Position numbers and translations under genes: made by a program. Below are positions 1 through 8,302 of a stretch of 64,000 nt of DNA, piece after piece. The stretch lies in NCBI GenBank assembly GCA_002256005.1, contig NKIQ01000010.1, forward strand, positions 38,963 to 102,962. Reading direction: 5' to 3'. The stretch's first letter is position 1. Every line of letters begins with the position of its first letter. This DNA comes from Alphaproteobacteria bacterium PA4. GTDB taxonomy: Bacteria; Pseudomonadota; Alphaproteobacteria; Sphingomonadales; Sphingomonadaceae. The notes beneath the pieces are model-generated. The model had not been told where the DNA came from. It was given only the letters and a program-made list of their open reading frames with translations, and ran no database searches.

Positions 1-288
1 CATCGAGCCTTCGTGGTTGCCCCAGGTCGCGGCCAGCCGATAGGGCAGCGGCTGGCTGAGCGAGGCATGTTCGGCGACCAGTTCCACCGAGAAATCGGCG
101 CGGCCGAAGCAGATCATCAGCAGCACGAAGGCGCTGACCAGCAGCAGCGCCTGCACCTGCGCCGCCATCCGGCCGAAATCCATCAGCGCGCCATCGCCGC
201 GCACCGCGCCGACCATGGGCAGCACCGCCTGGGCGAGCGCCACCAGCAGCGCCAGGATAAGGGCGAAGTGCCCGATTTCAGCCAACAT
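1..288 (-). CDS. ccmF: Cytochrome c maturation haem lyase CcmF, N-terminal part (cut by window edge)
   Basis: This reading frame is open to the left edge and starts at the ATG at 288, giving 96 residues. The protein begins MLAEIGHFALILALLVALAQ, has a second hydrophobic segment (QALLLVSAFVLLMICF) and contains the PYRLAATWGNHEGSM stretch. This matches the N-terminus of CcmF/NrfE, where a hydrophobic helix is followed by the W-G-x-H-E-G-S signature. CcmF is the inner-membrane haem lyase subunit that attaches haem to CXXCH motifs of periplasmic c-type cytochromes. The WWD haem-handling domain would lie outside the window. It diverges from a cluster that encodes a decahaem cytochrome c, which fits its role. 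NrfE, a nitrite-reductase-specific paralogue, cannot be excluded from this fragment. Confidence 0.85.
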   Translation of the reverse strand, partial: MLAEIGHFALILALLVALAQAVLPMVGAVRGDGALMDFGRMAAQVQALLLVSAFVLLMICFGRADFSVELVAEHASLSQPLPYRLAATWGNHEGSM

Positions 289-301
289 GCGGAAACACAA
301 C

Positions 302-364
302 CTCCCGCCGGCGCGCAGATTGCGCACCGGCCTTGCATTGCCACTCTAGCCGACCCGGCGGGAG
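302..364. promoter_or_regulatory. Inverted repeat in the ccmF/redox-cluster divergent promoter region
   Basis: CTCCCGCCGG at 302-311 is perfectly inverted by CCGGCGGGAG at 355-364, with 43 bases between. The right arm directly abuts the ATG at 365. The gap between the divergent genes is only 76 bases, so the repeat must overlap both promoters or leader regions. It could be an operator or a structure that hides the 5' end of the oxidoreductase message. The role is inferred only from position. Confidence 0.35.
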
Positions 365-2929
365 ATGGTAGAGTGGATTACAGTCGCAGGCGCTGCCGGC
401 GGCAACAGGGGGCTGTTTTCACGCGTGTCAGAGCGGTTTCGCATCGCCATCATCGGCTCCGGCCCGGCCGGGTTGAGCGCGGCTGCGCATGCAGCGCAGC
501 TGGGCCTGTCGCATGTGCTGCTCGAAAAGACCGACCATCTGTCGGACACGATCTACAAATACCAAAAGGGCAAGCATGTCATGGCGACGCCGGCGCAGCT
601 GGTGCTGCGTGCCGGCGGCGGTCTGGCCTTTGCCGCCGGCAAGCGTGAAGCCATTCTGGGCAGCTGGGGCGAGCGGATCGCCGCCGCCGGGGTCAATGTG
701 CGGCTGAATGCCGAAGTCACCGCCATCGCCGGCGCCGGCGACGCCATCCCCGGCAGCGTGCAGGCGATCGTGACACGGAAGCGCGACGGCAGCAGCGAGA
801 CGCGCGAATTGCAGCGCCACGCGCCGCCCTATCGGCTGACGCTGGCCGATGGCAGTGCCATCATCGCCGACACGGTGATCCTTGCCATCGGCACCCAGGG
901 CAATCCCAATCTGATGGCCTGTCCCGGCGCGGCGCTGCCGCATGTGCAATATCAGCTCGACGATCCGGCGGCCTATAATGACGAACATATCTTCGTCATC
1001 GGCGGCGGCGATGCCGGTATCGAGAATGCGCTGGGGCTGGCGGCCGATGCGGCGCAGGGCAATGTCGTGACGTTGGTCAACCGCTCGGCGGAATTCTCGA
1101 CCGCCAAGGACGCCAATGTGAAGGCGCTGCTGGCGGCGCGCGACGCCGGCCGCATCAGCATCATGACCGGCACGACCACCCGCGCCATCGAACCCGGCTG
1201 GGTGGTGCTCGACACGCCGGAGGGCGAGGTGCGCGCCCGCTGCGACCGGCTGATCGCCCGCATGGGCTCGGCGCCGCCGCGCGGCTTCATCGAAGGCTGC
1301 GGCGTCGAATTCGCCAGCAGCGACCGGCTCGCCTATCCGAAGCTGTCGGCGGTGTTCGAATCGACGGCGCCCGGCATCTTCGTCGTCGGGGCGCTGGCCG
1401 GCTATCCGCTCATCAAGCATTGCATGAACCAGGGCCATGACGTCGTCGAGTTCATCAACGGCAACACCGCGCTGCTGCCCGCCGACGAACCGATCCTGGC
1501 TGAAAAATTCACCGGCCTGCCCGGCAACCGCTCGGTCAGCGACTGGCTGGAATTCCTGCGCAGCCGGGTGTCGATCCTCGCCGGCATGAGTCTCCTCCAG
1601 ATGCGCGAATTCATGCTCGACAGCGAGGCGCGGCTGTATCGCGCCGGGGAGGTGATCTTCGAGCGCAACGCCCCGGGCTCCTCGCTGTTCGGCATCGCCG
1701 ATGGCGAGGTGCGGGTGGAAATCGACCCCGGCAACCCCGCCATCACCGTCGCACTGCCGCAGGGCAGCATCGTCGGCGAGGTCGGGCTGATCTCCGGCCG
1801 CCGCCGCGGCGCCACGGTGCGCGCCGGCAGCGACTGCATCCTTGTCGAAATCTCGCGCACCGCGGCGCTGCGGCTGATGTCGGCGGTGCCCTCGGCGCGG
1901 CGCGAGGTCGACCGCCTCACCACCGAGCGCAGCGTCCTCCAGATCGCCGCCATCGTGGCGACGGCGAAGGTCGAGACCATCCCGGCCGGCAAGGCGGTGA
2001 TATCCGAAGGCGACAGCGGCGACGACATCTTCATCATCCGCTCGGGTTCGATGGTGGTGGAGCGGCAGATCGGCGGCAAGCCGGTGTTTCTGAACTATGT
2101 GCCGGCGGGCAGTTTCGTCGGCGAAATGGCGGTCATCGACGGCGGCACCCGCAGCGCCACCGTGCGCGCCGCGGTCAAATCCGATGTCATCCGGCTGGGC
2201 GGCGCCGCCTTCCGCGACCTGCTGGCCGCCAAGCCCGACCTGCTGGCCCGGCTGCGCGCCGAAATGGCGACGCGCACCGCGATGAACGCGATGATCGAGT
2301 CGAAAAAGGACAGTTTTCGCGGGCTGGTCGACATGTACACCGGCGTCGCCAACTTCCTGGTCGAAAATGGCGTCGGCGAGGCCACCGATGTGCTGCTCAT
2401 CGATGAAAAGCTCTGCGTCGGTTGCGACAATTGCGAAAAGGCCTGCGCCGACAGTCATGACGGCCTGTCGCGCCTCGATCGCGAGGCCGGGCGCACCTAT
2501 GCGCATCTGCACGTGCCGACATCGTGCCGGCATTGCGAACATCCGCATTGCATGGCCGATTGCCCGCCCAATGCCATCCACCGCGGCCCGACCGGCGAAG
2601 TCTATATCGACGACAGCTGCATCGGTTGCGGCAATTGCCAGCGCGGCTGCCCCTATGGCGTCATCCGCATGGACAAGGTGCCGCCGAAGAAGCCCTGGCT
2701 GCTGAGCTGGCTGCTGTTCGGCCAGGGCCCCGGCCCCGGCGAGCCCGATGCCAAATGGAGCAAGAAGCACGCCCACGCCGAAGCGCCGAAAAAGGCGATC
2801 AAGTGCGACATGTGCTCCGGCCAGAGCGGCGGCCCCGCCTGTGTGCGTGCCTGCCCGACCGGCGCCGCCATCCGCGTCTCGCCCGAACAATTCCTCACCG
2901 TCGCGCTGCTCGATCGGGGCCAGGGCTGA
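365..2929 (+). CDS. Flavin/NAD oxidoreductase fused to two cNMP-binding domains and a 4Fe-4S ferredoxin module
   Basis: The protein has 854 residues. Residues about 25-370 form a thioredoxin-reductase-like FAD/NAD(P) unit, with IIGSGPAGLSAAAHA at about 29-43 and a second Rossmann motif FVIGGGDAGIENALG near 210. Two cyclic-nucleotide-binding domains follow, at about 405-520 and 530-650. Both keep the phosphate-binding cassette (GEVGLISGRRRGATVRA and GEMAVIDGGTRSATVRA). From about 680 there is a polyferredoxin part with CVGCDNCEKAC, CRHCEHPHCMADC, CIGCGNCQRGC and CDMCSGQSGGPACVRAC. It is probably a cytosolic NAD(P)H-linked electron donor gated by a nucleotide and feeding the membrane protein next door. 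Its stop overlaps the next start (TGATG). The ATG at 365 has no spaced Shine-Dalgarno; a GTG at 425 is an alternative start. Confidence 0.85.
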   Translation: MVEWITVAGAAGGNRGLFSRVSERFRIAIIGSGPAGLSAAAHAAQLGLSHVLLEKTDHLSDTIYKYQKGKHVMATPAQLVLRAGGGLAFAAGKREAILGSWGERIAAAGVNVRLNAEVTAIAGAGDAIPGSVQAIVTRKRDGSSETRELQRHAPPYRLTLADGSAIIADTVILAIGTQGNPNLMACPGAALPHVQYQLDDPAAYNDEHIFVIGGGDAGIENALGLAADAAQGNVVTLVNRSAEFSTAKDANVKALLAARDAGRISIMTGTTTRAIEPGWVVLDTPEGEVRARCDRLIARMGSAPPRGFIEGCGVEFASSDRLAYPKLSAVFESTAPGIFVVGALAGYPLIKHCMNQGHDVVEFINGNTALLPADEPILAEKFTGLPGNRSVSDWLEFLRSRVSILAGMSLLQMREFMLDSEARLYRAGEVIFERNAPGSSLFGIADGEVRVEIDPGNPAITVALPQGSIVGEVGLISGRRRGATVRAGSDCILVEISRTAALRLMSAVPSARREVDRLTTERSVLQIAAIVATAKVETIPAGKAVISEGDSGDDIFIIRSGSMVVERQIGGKPVFLNYVPAGSFVGEMAVIDGGTRSATVRAAVKSDVIRLGGAAFRDLLAAKPDLLARLRAEMATRTAMNAMIESKKDSFRGLVDMYTGVANFLVENGVGEATDVLLIDEKLCVGCDNCEKACADSHDGLSRLDREAGRTYAHLHVPTSCRHCEHPHCMADCPPNAIHRGPTGEVYIDDSCIGCGNCQRGCPYGVIRMDKVPPKKPWLLSWLLFGQGPGPGEPDAKWSKKHAHAEAPKKAIKCDMCSGQSGGPACVRACPTGAAIRVSPEQFLTVALLDRGQG

Positions 2930-3822
2930 TGGCGGTGCGGGCGAAGGCGATGGGGCGGGCGGTGGCCCGCGCGCCGCGCGATACGGCGCATGAGGGCTTT
3001 CTCGGCCATCGCCGCGGGCGCTGGCTGAAGGTTTCGGCAGCGCTGTCGCTGACCGCGATCCTCGCCTATGCCCTCATCGACCAGACGCCGCGCCCCAATG
3101 GCGGCACCGCGCTCGGCTATGCGCTCGGCACTTTGGGGGCGGGGCTGATCGTCTGGCTCAGCCTCATCGGCCTCAGGAAGCGCATCATCACCACCGGGCC
3201 CTATTCGCTGAAGGGCTGGACCAGCGCGCATGTCTGGCTCGGCCTGTCGCTGATCGTCATCGCGACGCTGCACAGCGGCTTTCAGCTCGGGCTGAATGTC
3301 CATGGCCTCGCCTATGTGCTGATGATGTTCGTCATCCTGTCCGGCCTGTGGGGCATCTATGTCTACGCCCGGCTGCCGGCGCTGCTTTCGGCCAATCGCA
3401 ACGAGATGACGCAGCCGCAGATGCTCGCCGCCATCGCGGCGCTCGACCGCCAGCTCGATACCGCCGCCCAGCCGCTCGGCCGGGACGAGGCCGATCTGGT
3501 GCGGATGAGCATCGAGGGCTGCGATATCGGCGGCAGCCTGTGGGCGCGGCTGACCGGCCGCTACCCCGGTTGCGGCAACAGCCGCGCCGAAGCGGCGGTG
3601 GCGGCGCTGGTCGATGGCCAGCGCCGCACCGGCACCGCCGATCCGCGGCTGGTGCAGATTCTGTTCCTGCTGGAGCGCAAGGGCGCGGCGCTGGCCCAGG
3701 CCCGCCGCCATGTCGCGCTGAAAACGCGGCTGGAGCTGTGGCTCTACGTGCATGTGCCGGCGACCTTTGCGCTGCTGGCGGCGCTGGTCGCGCACATCCT
3801 CTCCGTCTTTCTCTACTGGTAG
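2929..3822 (+). CDS. Polytopic membrane protein, probable b-type cytochrome partner
   Basis: The protein has 297 residues, and its ATG overlaps the preceding stop by one base. There are about five hydrophobic helices: near residues 35-52, 64-83 and 100-120, then GLAYVLMMFVILSGLWGIY, and a C-terminal helix. Histidines lie in or beside the helices (AHVWLG, TLHSGFQ, YVHVPA, AHILSVF). This is the number and placement expected for two bis-histidine b haems, as in ferric-reductase or cytochrome b561-like proteins. A soluble loop of about 100 residues (from NRNEMTQPQM onward) separates the last two helices. It sits between a cytosolic oxidoreductase and a periplasmic multihaem cytochrome, so a role as the transmembrane electron carrier is a reasonable inference. 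The family assignment itself is uncertain. Confidence 0.7.
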   Translation: MAVRAKAMGRAVARAPRDTAHEGFLGHRRGRWLKVSAALSLTAILAYALIDQTPRPNGGTALGYALGTLGAGLIVWLSLIGLRKRIITTGPYSLKGWTSAHVWLGLSLIVIATLHSGFQLGLNVHGLAYVLMMFVILSGLWGIYVYARLPALLSANRNEMTQPQMLAAIAALDRQLDTAAQPLGRDEADLVRMSIEGCDIGGSLWARLTGRYPGCGNSRAEAAVAALVDGQRRTGTADPRLVQILFLLERKGAALAQARRHVALKTRLELWLYVHVPATFALLAALVAHILSVFLYW

Positions 3823-3827
3823 CGGCG

Positions 3828-5672
3828 ATGGGCTTTACCGTTCGCCAGATCGCACGCCGCGCCGATGGCGGGGAGATCATCCGCACCCGCGCCTTCGACG
3901 GCGCCGAGCTGAGCGTCGGCCGCGGCAGCGATTGCGATATCCAACTTGCCGATCTCGGCCTGATGCTGCGCCATGCCCGGCTGCGGCTGGCCGGCGATGG
4001 CCGGGTGGCAGTGGAGGCGATGGGCGGCGTGCCGCTGGAAATCGCCGGCGCCTTCGTCACCCGCGCCGACCTCGACCCCGGCGACAATCCGACGATCATG
4101 CTGGCCGCCCATCGGCTGACCCTGGCGCGCGGCGAAGATGGCGGCGTGTTGGTCACCGCCGAGCGCGTGCTTGCCGCCGGCGATGGCAGCGATGCCGCCA
4201 GCGAAGCGCAGGTCTTCACGCTGAAAAAGACGCTGCCCAGCAAGCGCCGGCTGGCCTGGGGGTTGGTGGTGCTGATCCTGGGCCTGGGCCTGGCGCTGCC
4301 GCTGTGGGTGATGGCCGGGCGACAGACGGTGCTGCCGCCGGCGCTGGTGACGGCCGCTGCCCGCAACGCTGCACCGGTGGCAACGCCGGCAAGCGGCTGG
4401 CAGCCCGACCGCGTCTGGAGCAGCGGGCCGCTGTCCACCGCCCATGCCGGCCTCGCCAACAGCTGCGGCGCCTGCCACGCCAAACCGTTCGAGGCGACGA
4501 CCGATACCGCCTGCATCGCCTGCCACACGCCCGCCGCCATCCCGGCGCACGCCCCGGCGGCGCGGCTGGCGCGCGGGCAGGTGCCGGCCACCGGTCTGGT
4601 CGCGGACGTGCACAAGGCATTCAACCTGCCGGAAGGCCGCTGCGCCAGCTGCCACAAGGAGCATGAGGGGCCGGACGGCGCGCTGCAGGTGGCGGAAAAC
4701 TTCTGCACCGATTGCCATCGCGGGCTGGCGGCGCGGCTGCCCGACACGCGCCTCGCCAATGTGCCGGACTGGGGCGGCCATCCCGCCTTCAAGCCGACAT
4801 TGGTGGTGCAGCCATCGCTGACCGCGCCGCGCTTCGAACGCGTGGCGCTGGCCGGGGCGCGCGAGACGTCCGGCCTCGTCTATCCGCACCAGCTGCACCT
4901 TTCGACGCGCAACAGCGTCGCCAATATGGTGCGGGCGCAGGGCCTGCCGGGCAAGAACGGCCTGCTCGCCTGCAATTACTGCCATGTGCCGGACAGTGAC
5001 GGCGAACGCTTCCAGCCGATCAGCATGGAGAAGAATTGCGCCGCCTGCCACGACCTCGCCTTTGCCCGCGATGGCGGCGTCGTGCGCACCCTGCCGCATG
5101 GCAAGCCCGAACAGGCCGCCGGCATCATCCGCGATTTCTACCTTGGCCAGGCGCTGTCACCGCGCGCCGGTGTCGCCGCCGCCGATCGCCGCCTGCCGGG
5201 CAGCGAGGCGCGGCTGCGCACGCTGGCCTTCACCAGCCCGGCGCAGGCCCGCGCCCAGGCCGATGCCGCCATCGCCGGCATCTTCGGCAAGGGCGGCACC
5301 TGCGCCGAATGCCATGCCATCACCGACACCGGCGGCGCCAATCTGCTGACCCGCTTCGCCATCAGCCCGGTGACGCTCGCCGACCATTATCTGCCCAAGG
5401 GCCGGTTCCCGCACAAACGCCATCTGAGCTATGACGGCAGGACCGGCGACGCCGCCTGCATCAGCTGCCACAGCGGCGTGCCGCGCTCGAACCTGGCCAG
5501 TGATGTGCTGCTGCCGCCGCTGTCGCAATGCGCCACCTGTCACGGCGGACCGCAGCTGGCGACGGCGGCGCCGGCGACCTGTGCGACCTGCCATGGCTAT
5601 CATTATGGCGAATCCGGCCATGGCGGCGATGCGCTGCGCGTGCGGCTGGTCGTGGCGCGGCGCGGGGAGTAG
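3828..5672 (+). CDS. FHA-domain, membrane-anchored decahaem cytochrome c (cytochrome c3-like)
   Basis: The protein has 614 residues from the ATG at 3828, five bases after the previous stop. Residues 1-115 resemble an FHA domain (LSVGRGSDCDIQLADLGLML). PSKRR precedes a membrane helix at about 142-163, so the FHA part should be cytoplasmic and the rest periplasmic. The periplasmic part has ten CXXCH haem-binding motifs: CGACH (from residue 213), CIACH, CASCH, CTDCH, CNYCH, CAACH, CAECH, CISCH, CATCH and CATCH. The spacing resembles cytochrome c3 / NrfB-like multihaem proteins. Haem attachment would need the Ccm system, whose ccmF is encoded just upstream. The FHA fusion suggests control by protein phosphorylation; that is inference. 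Confidence 0.85.
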   Translation: MGFTVRQIARRADGGEIIRTRAFDGAELSVGRGSDCDIQLADLGLMLRHARLRLAGDGRVAVEAMGGVPLEIAGAFVTRADLDPGDNPTIMLAAHRLTLARGEDGGVLVTAERVLAAGDGSDAASEAQVFTLKKTLPSKRRLAWGLVVLILGLGLALPLWVMAGRQTVLPPALVTAAARNAAPVATPASGWQPDRVWSSGPLSTAHAGLANSCGACHAKPFEATTDTACIACHTPAAIPAHAPAARLARGQVPATGLVADVHKAFNLPEGRCASCHKEHEGPDGALQVAENFCTDCHRGLAARLPDTRLANVPDWGGHPAFKPTLVVQPSLTAPRFERVALAGARETSGLVYPHQLHLSTRNSVANMVRAQGLPGKNGLLACNYCHVPDSDGERFQPISMEKNCAACHDLAFARDGGVVRTLPHGKPEQAAGIIRDFYLGQALSPRAGVAAADRRLPGSEARLRTLAFTSPAQARAQADAAIAGIFGKGGTCAECHAITDTGGANLLTRFAISPVTLADHYLPKGRFPHKRHLSYDGRTGDAACISCHSGVPRSNLASDVLLPPLSQCATCHGGPQLATAAPATCATCHGYHYGESGHGGDALRVRLVVARRGE

Positions 5673-5678
5673 GCCGTG

Positions 5679-5878
5679 TCGACATTCAGCATTTCGGCCG
5701 TTCTGAACGCTGATTGCGAAGAAACCAGAGCCTCCGGCGGCAGGGGCCGTAGGCCCCAGACCCCATTTATTGGCTACCGCATGGCAACACAGGCGGCCTT
5801 TCAGGCAAAATCTGAGCGAAATGGGGTCTGGGGCCTACGGCCCCAGCCGCCGGAGGCCGCTTCAACCTTGAATGTCGA
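5679..5878. repeat. Composite nested palindrome (family A inside an outer 10-base inverted repeat)
   Basis: The outer arms are TCGACATTCA at 5679-5688 and TGAATGTCGA at 5869-5878. Inside are two 39-base arms, 5730-5768 and 5819-5857, that begin and end with GCCTCCGGCGG and CCGCCGGAGGC and form a near-perfect hairpin. The element fills the space between two convergent genes (cytochrome c and ctpA). The inner palindrome recurs at 9469-9580, 12381-12504 and 31191-31314, with a half copy at 14482-14520. The outer frame recurs at 38913-39031. A function as a bidirectional terminator is plausible from its position. Confidence 0.9.
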
Positions 5879-5915
5879 TTCAGCCTAGGCAGCGCGAGGA
5901 TTTGCGCCGAACCCG

Positions 5916-7274
5916 CTATTTCCGCGCCGCCGCCGGCGTTGCACCCGCCGCCATCTGCACCGGCGCGCCCGGCGCCAGCCGGGTCAGCAGCTTTGTCGCG
6001 TAATCGAGCTGGAAGTCGATGATGCCCTTTTTCTTCAGCTCCTCGGCGGTGGCGGTGAAGCGCGGGTCGGGCTTGGCATCATTCTCGACGATCTTGTCGG
6101 TGCCTTCCTTCAACTCGTTGATGAGGTGCTTGCGCAGATCGGCCTCGCGCAGGCGCGGGCGGTCGCCGCGGCTGGCGTCGCTCAGCTGCGGCACGGTGAC
6201 ATCGGGCTCGATGCCGTTTTCCTGCACGCTGCGGCCGGATGGGGTGAAGTAGCGCGCCGTGGTCAGGCGGAGCGCAGTATCCTGGCTCATCGGGATCAAA
6301 GTCTGGACGCTGCCCTTGCCGAAGCTGCGCTGGCCCAGCACGATGGCGCGGCGCTGGTCCTGCAGCGCGCCGGCGACGATTTCGGCGGCGGACGCCGAGC
6401 CTTCGTCGACGAGTACGACGACCGGCTTGCCGCCGGTCAGGTCGCCGGGTTTGGCATAATAGCGCTGGATGTCGGCCTTGCTGCGGCCGCGCTGCGAGAC
6501 GATCTCGCCCTTGTCGAGGAAGACGTCGCTGACCTCGATGGCCTGATCGAGCAGGCCGCCGGGGTTGGAGCGCAGATCGACGATATAGCCGGCGAGGTTG
6601 GCGCCCAATTGCTTGTCGATGCTGGCGACGGCGGTGCGGGTGGCGTCGCCGGTCTGCTTGTTGAAGGTCGAGATGCGGATGACGCCGACGGCCCCGCGGG
6701 TTTCGAAGCGCACCGGCTTGATCTGGATGATCTCGCGCTTCAGCGTGAACTCCAGCGGCTTGGTGGCGCCTTCGCGCACCACCGTCAGCTTGACGGTGGT
6801 GCCCGGCGCGCCCCGCATCTTGTCGACGGCGTCCTGCAGGGTCGCGCCATAGATCAGTTCGCCATCCAGATGCGTGATGTAATCGCCGGACTTAATGCCG
6901 GCGCGCGCCGCCGGCGTATCGTCGGTGGGCGCGACGACCTTGACCGCGCCATCCTCGGTGGTGACGGTCAGGCCGAGACCGCCATATTCGCCATCGGTCG
7001 TCTGCCGCATGTTCTGGTAATCGCGGGCATCGAGATAGGAGGAGTGCGGATCGAGGCTGGCGAGCATGCCGTTGATGGCGCCTTCGATCAGCGTCTTGTC
7101 GTCGACCTTGTCGACATATTGCCCGCGCACCCGCTCGAACACGTCCATCAGCGCGTCGAGCTGCTTGTAGGTGTCGCTTTCGGCGGCGGCCTTGACGGCG
7201 ACGGCGCCGGGAATCAGCGCCAGCGCCACGAACGGCAGGGCCAGCTTCAGACGCGAACGGGTTGCGGGAGACAT
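5916..7274 (-). CDS. ctpA: Carboxy-terminal processing protease, S41 family
   Basis: The protein has 452 residues. An N-terminal hydrophobic segment (LALPFVALALIPGAVAV) acts as a signal or anchor. A PDZ domain spans about residues 95-175 (GGLGLTVTTEDGAVKVV and SGDYITHLDGE). The tail-specific protease core has Ser293 in VDEGSASAAEI and Lys320 in QRSFGKGSVQ, which form the Ser/Lys dyad of the family. CtpA/Prc enzymes cleave C-terminal tails of periplasmic and membrane proteins and help remodel peptidoglycan. The protein ends with an Ala/Pro-rich tail. It stands alone, convergent with the cytochrome gene and divergent from the hydrolase at 7436. Length and motifs match the family. Confidence 0.93.
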   Translation of the reverse strand: MSPATRSRLKLALPFVALALIPGAVAVKAAAESDTYKQLDALMDVFERVRGQYVDKVDDKTLIEGAINGMLASLDPHSSYLDARDYQNMRQTTDGEYGGLGLTVTTEDGAVKVVAPTDDTPAARAGIKSGDYITHLDGELIYGATLQDAVDKMRGAPGTTVKLTVVREGATKPLEFTLKREIIQIKPVRFETRGAVGVIRISTFNKQTGDATRTAVASIDKQLGANLAGYIVDLRSNPGGLLDQAIEVSDVFLDKGEIVSQRGRSKADIQRYYAKPGDLTGGKPVVVLVDEGSASAAEIVAGALQDQRRAIVLGQRSFGKGSVQTLIPMSQDTALRLTTARYFTPSGRSVQENGIEPDVTVPQLSDASRGDRPRLREADLRKHLINELKEGTDKIVENDAKPDPRFTATAEELKKKGIIDFQLDYATKLLTRLAPGAPVQMAAGATPAAARK

Positions 7275-7435
7275 GATCGGGACCAGCCTTTGGGGCAGTG
7301 AACGCGTGTGAGGATAGCAGATGCCCGGCGCTTGGCCAGAGCGTCGCTGTCACAGGCCTGCCATGACGCTGTCATGCAACCCTGCCATGTTTCGGGCGTT
7401 GCACAGCCCGTGACAGCCACAGGGAGGCCGATCCC

Positions 7436-8236
7436 ATGCCGATGATCGAAACTGACGATGGCACCGCGCTCTATTTCAAGGAATGGGGCGAAGGCCCGGC
7501 GGTGGTGCTGGTGCATGGCTGGCCGCTGAGCGCCGACAGCTGGGACAATGTCGCGCTCGCGCTCGCTGCGGCCGGCTATCGGGTCATCAGCTATGATCGC
7601 CGCGGCTTCGGCCGGTCGGACCAGCCGTGGTCGGGCTATGACTATGACACCTTCGCCGATGATCTCGCCAGCGTCATCGAAGTCACCGAGGCGGAAGATC
7701 CGGTCATCATCGGCTTCTCGATGGGCGGTGGCGAAGTCGCGCGTTTCCTCAGCCGCCACGGCGGTGCGTCCAAGGCGGTGCTGATCGCGTCGGTGGTGCC
7801 GTTCCTGCTGCAGACCGCGGACCATCCCGCCGGGGCGCCGCAGGCCGTGTTCGACGGCATGAAGGCCGGCATCTGCGCTGATCGGCCGGCGTTCCTGAAG
7901 GGCTTTCTGCAGCAATTCTATGGCGGCCAGGTCAGCGATGCCGTCGCCGAACAATCCTTCCAGATCGCATTGCAGGCCGGGCTGAAGGGCACGCTCGACT
8001 GTATCGATGCCTTCTCCGGCACCGATTTCCGCCCCGATCTCGCCAGCTTCACCATGCCGACGCTGATCATCCATGGCACCGCCGACGCCATCGTGCCGAT
8101 CGACATCAGCGGCCGCGCCGCCGCCGCCGGCATCCCGCAGGCGCAGCTGCTGGAGATCGACGGCGGCCCGCACGGCCTGCTTGCCAGCCACAAGGACCAG
8201 GTCATCGCGGCGCTGCTGGACTTCCTGGCCGATTGA
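7436..8236 (+). CDS. Alpha/beta hydrolase, non-haem chloroperoxidase/arylesterase type
   Basis: The protein has 266 residues and a good ribosome site (AGGGAGG about 8 bases upstream). The fold markers are the oxyanion-hole segment LVHGWPLSADSW, the nucleophile elbow GFSMGGGE with Ser95, the acidic residue in HGTADAIVPI and the histidine in GGPHGL near the end. These features place it in the cofactor-free chloroperoxidase/arylesterase group (TA-6-like proteins). No signal peptide is seen, so it is cytosolic. The natural substrate cannot be told from sequence; small esters or lactones are usual. The DUF-type gene that follows starts 66 bases downstream and may share the transcript. Confidence 0.88.
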   Translation: MPMIETDDGTALYFKEWGEGPAVVLVHGWPLSADSWDNVALALAAAGYRVISYDRRGFGRSDQPWSGYDYDTFADDLASVIEVTEAEDPVIIGFSMGGGEVARFLSRHGGASKAVLIASVVPFLLQTADHPAGAPQAVFDGMKAGICADRPAFLKGFLQQFYGGQVSDAVAEQSFQIALQAGLKGTLDCIDAFSGTDFRPDLASFTMPTLIIHGTADAIVPIDISGRAAAAGIPQAQLLEIDGGPHGLLASHKDQVIAALLDFLAD

Positions 8237-8302
8237 AGGCTCTCCATCCCGGCAGGGCGCCGTGCCGGCCGGGCGTGCTACACACCGGCATCCGCCAACA
8301 GG

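Noticed and set aside
428..2890. Long antisense open frame opposite the oxidoreductase gene (820 codons)
   Set aside because: It is composed of Ala/Arg/His/Gly-rich residues typical of a GC-rich shadow frame, has no domain, and lies entirely over a gene with clear motifs.
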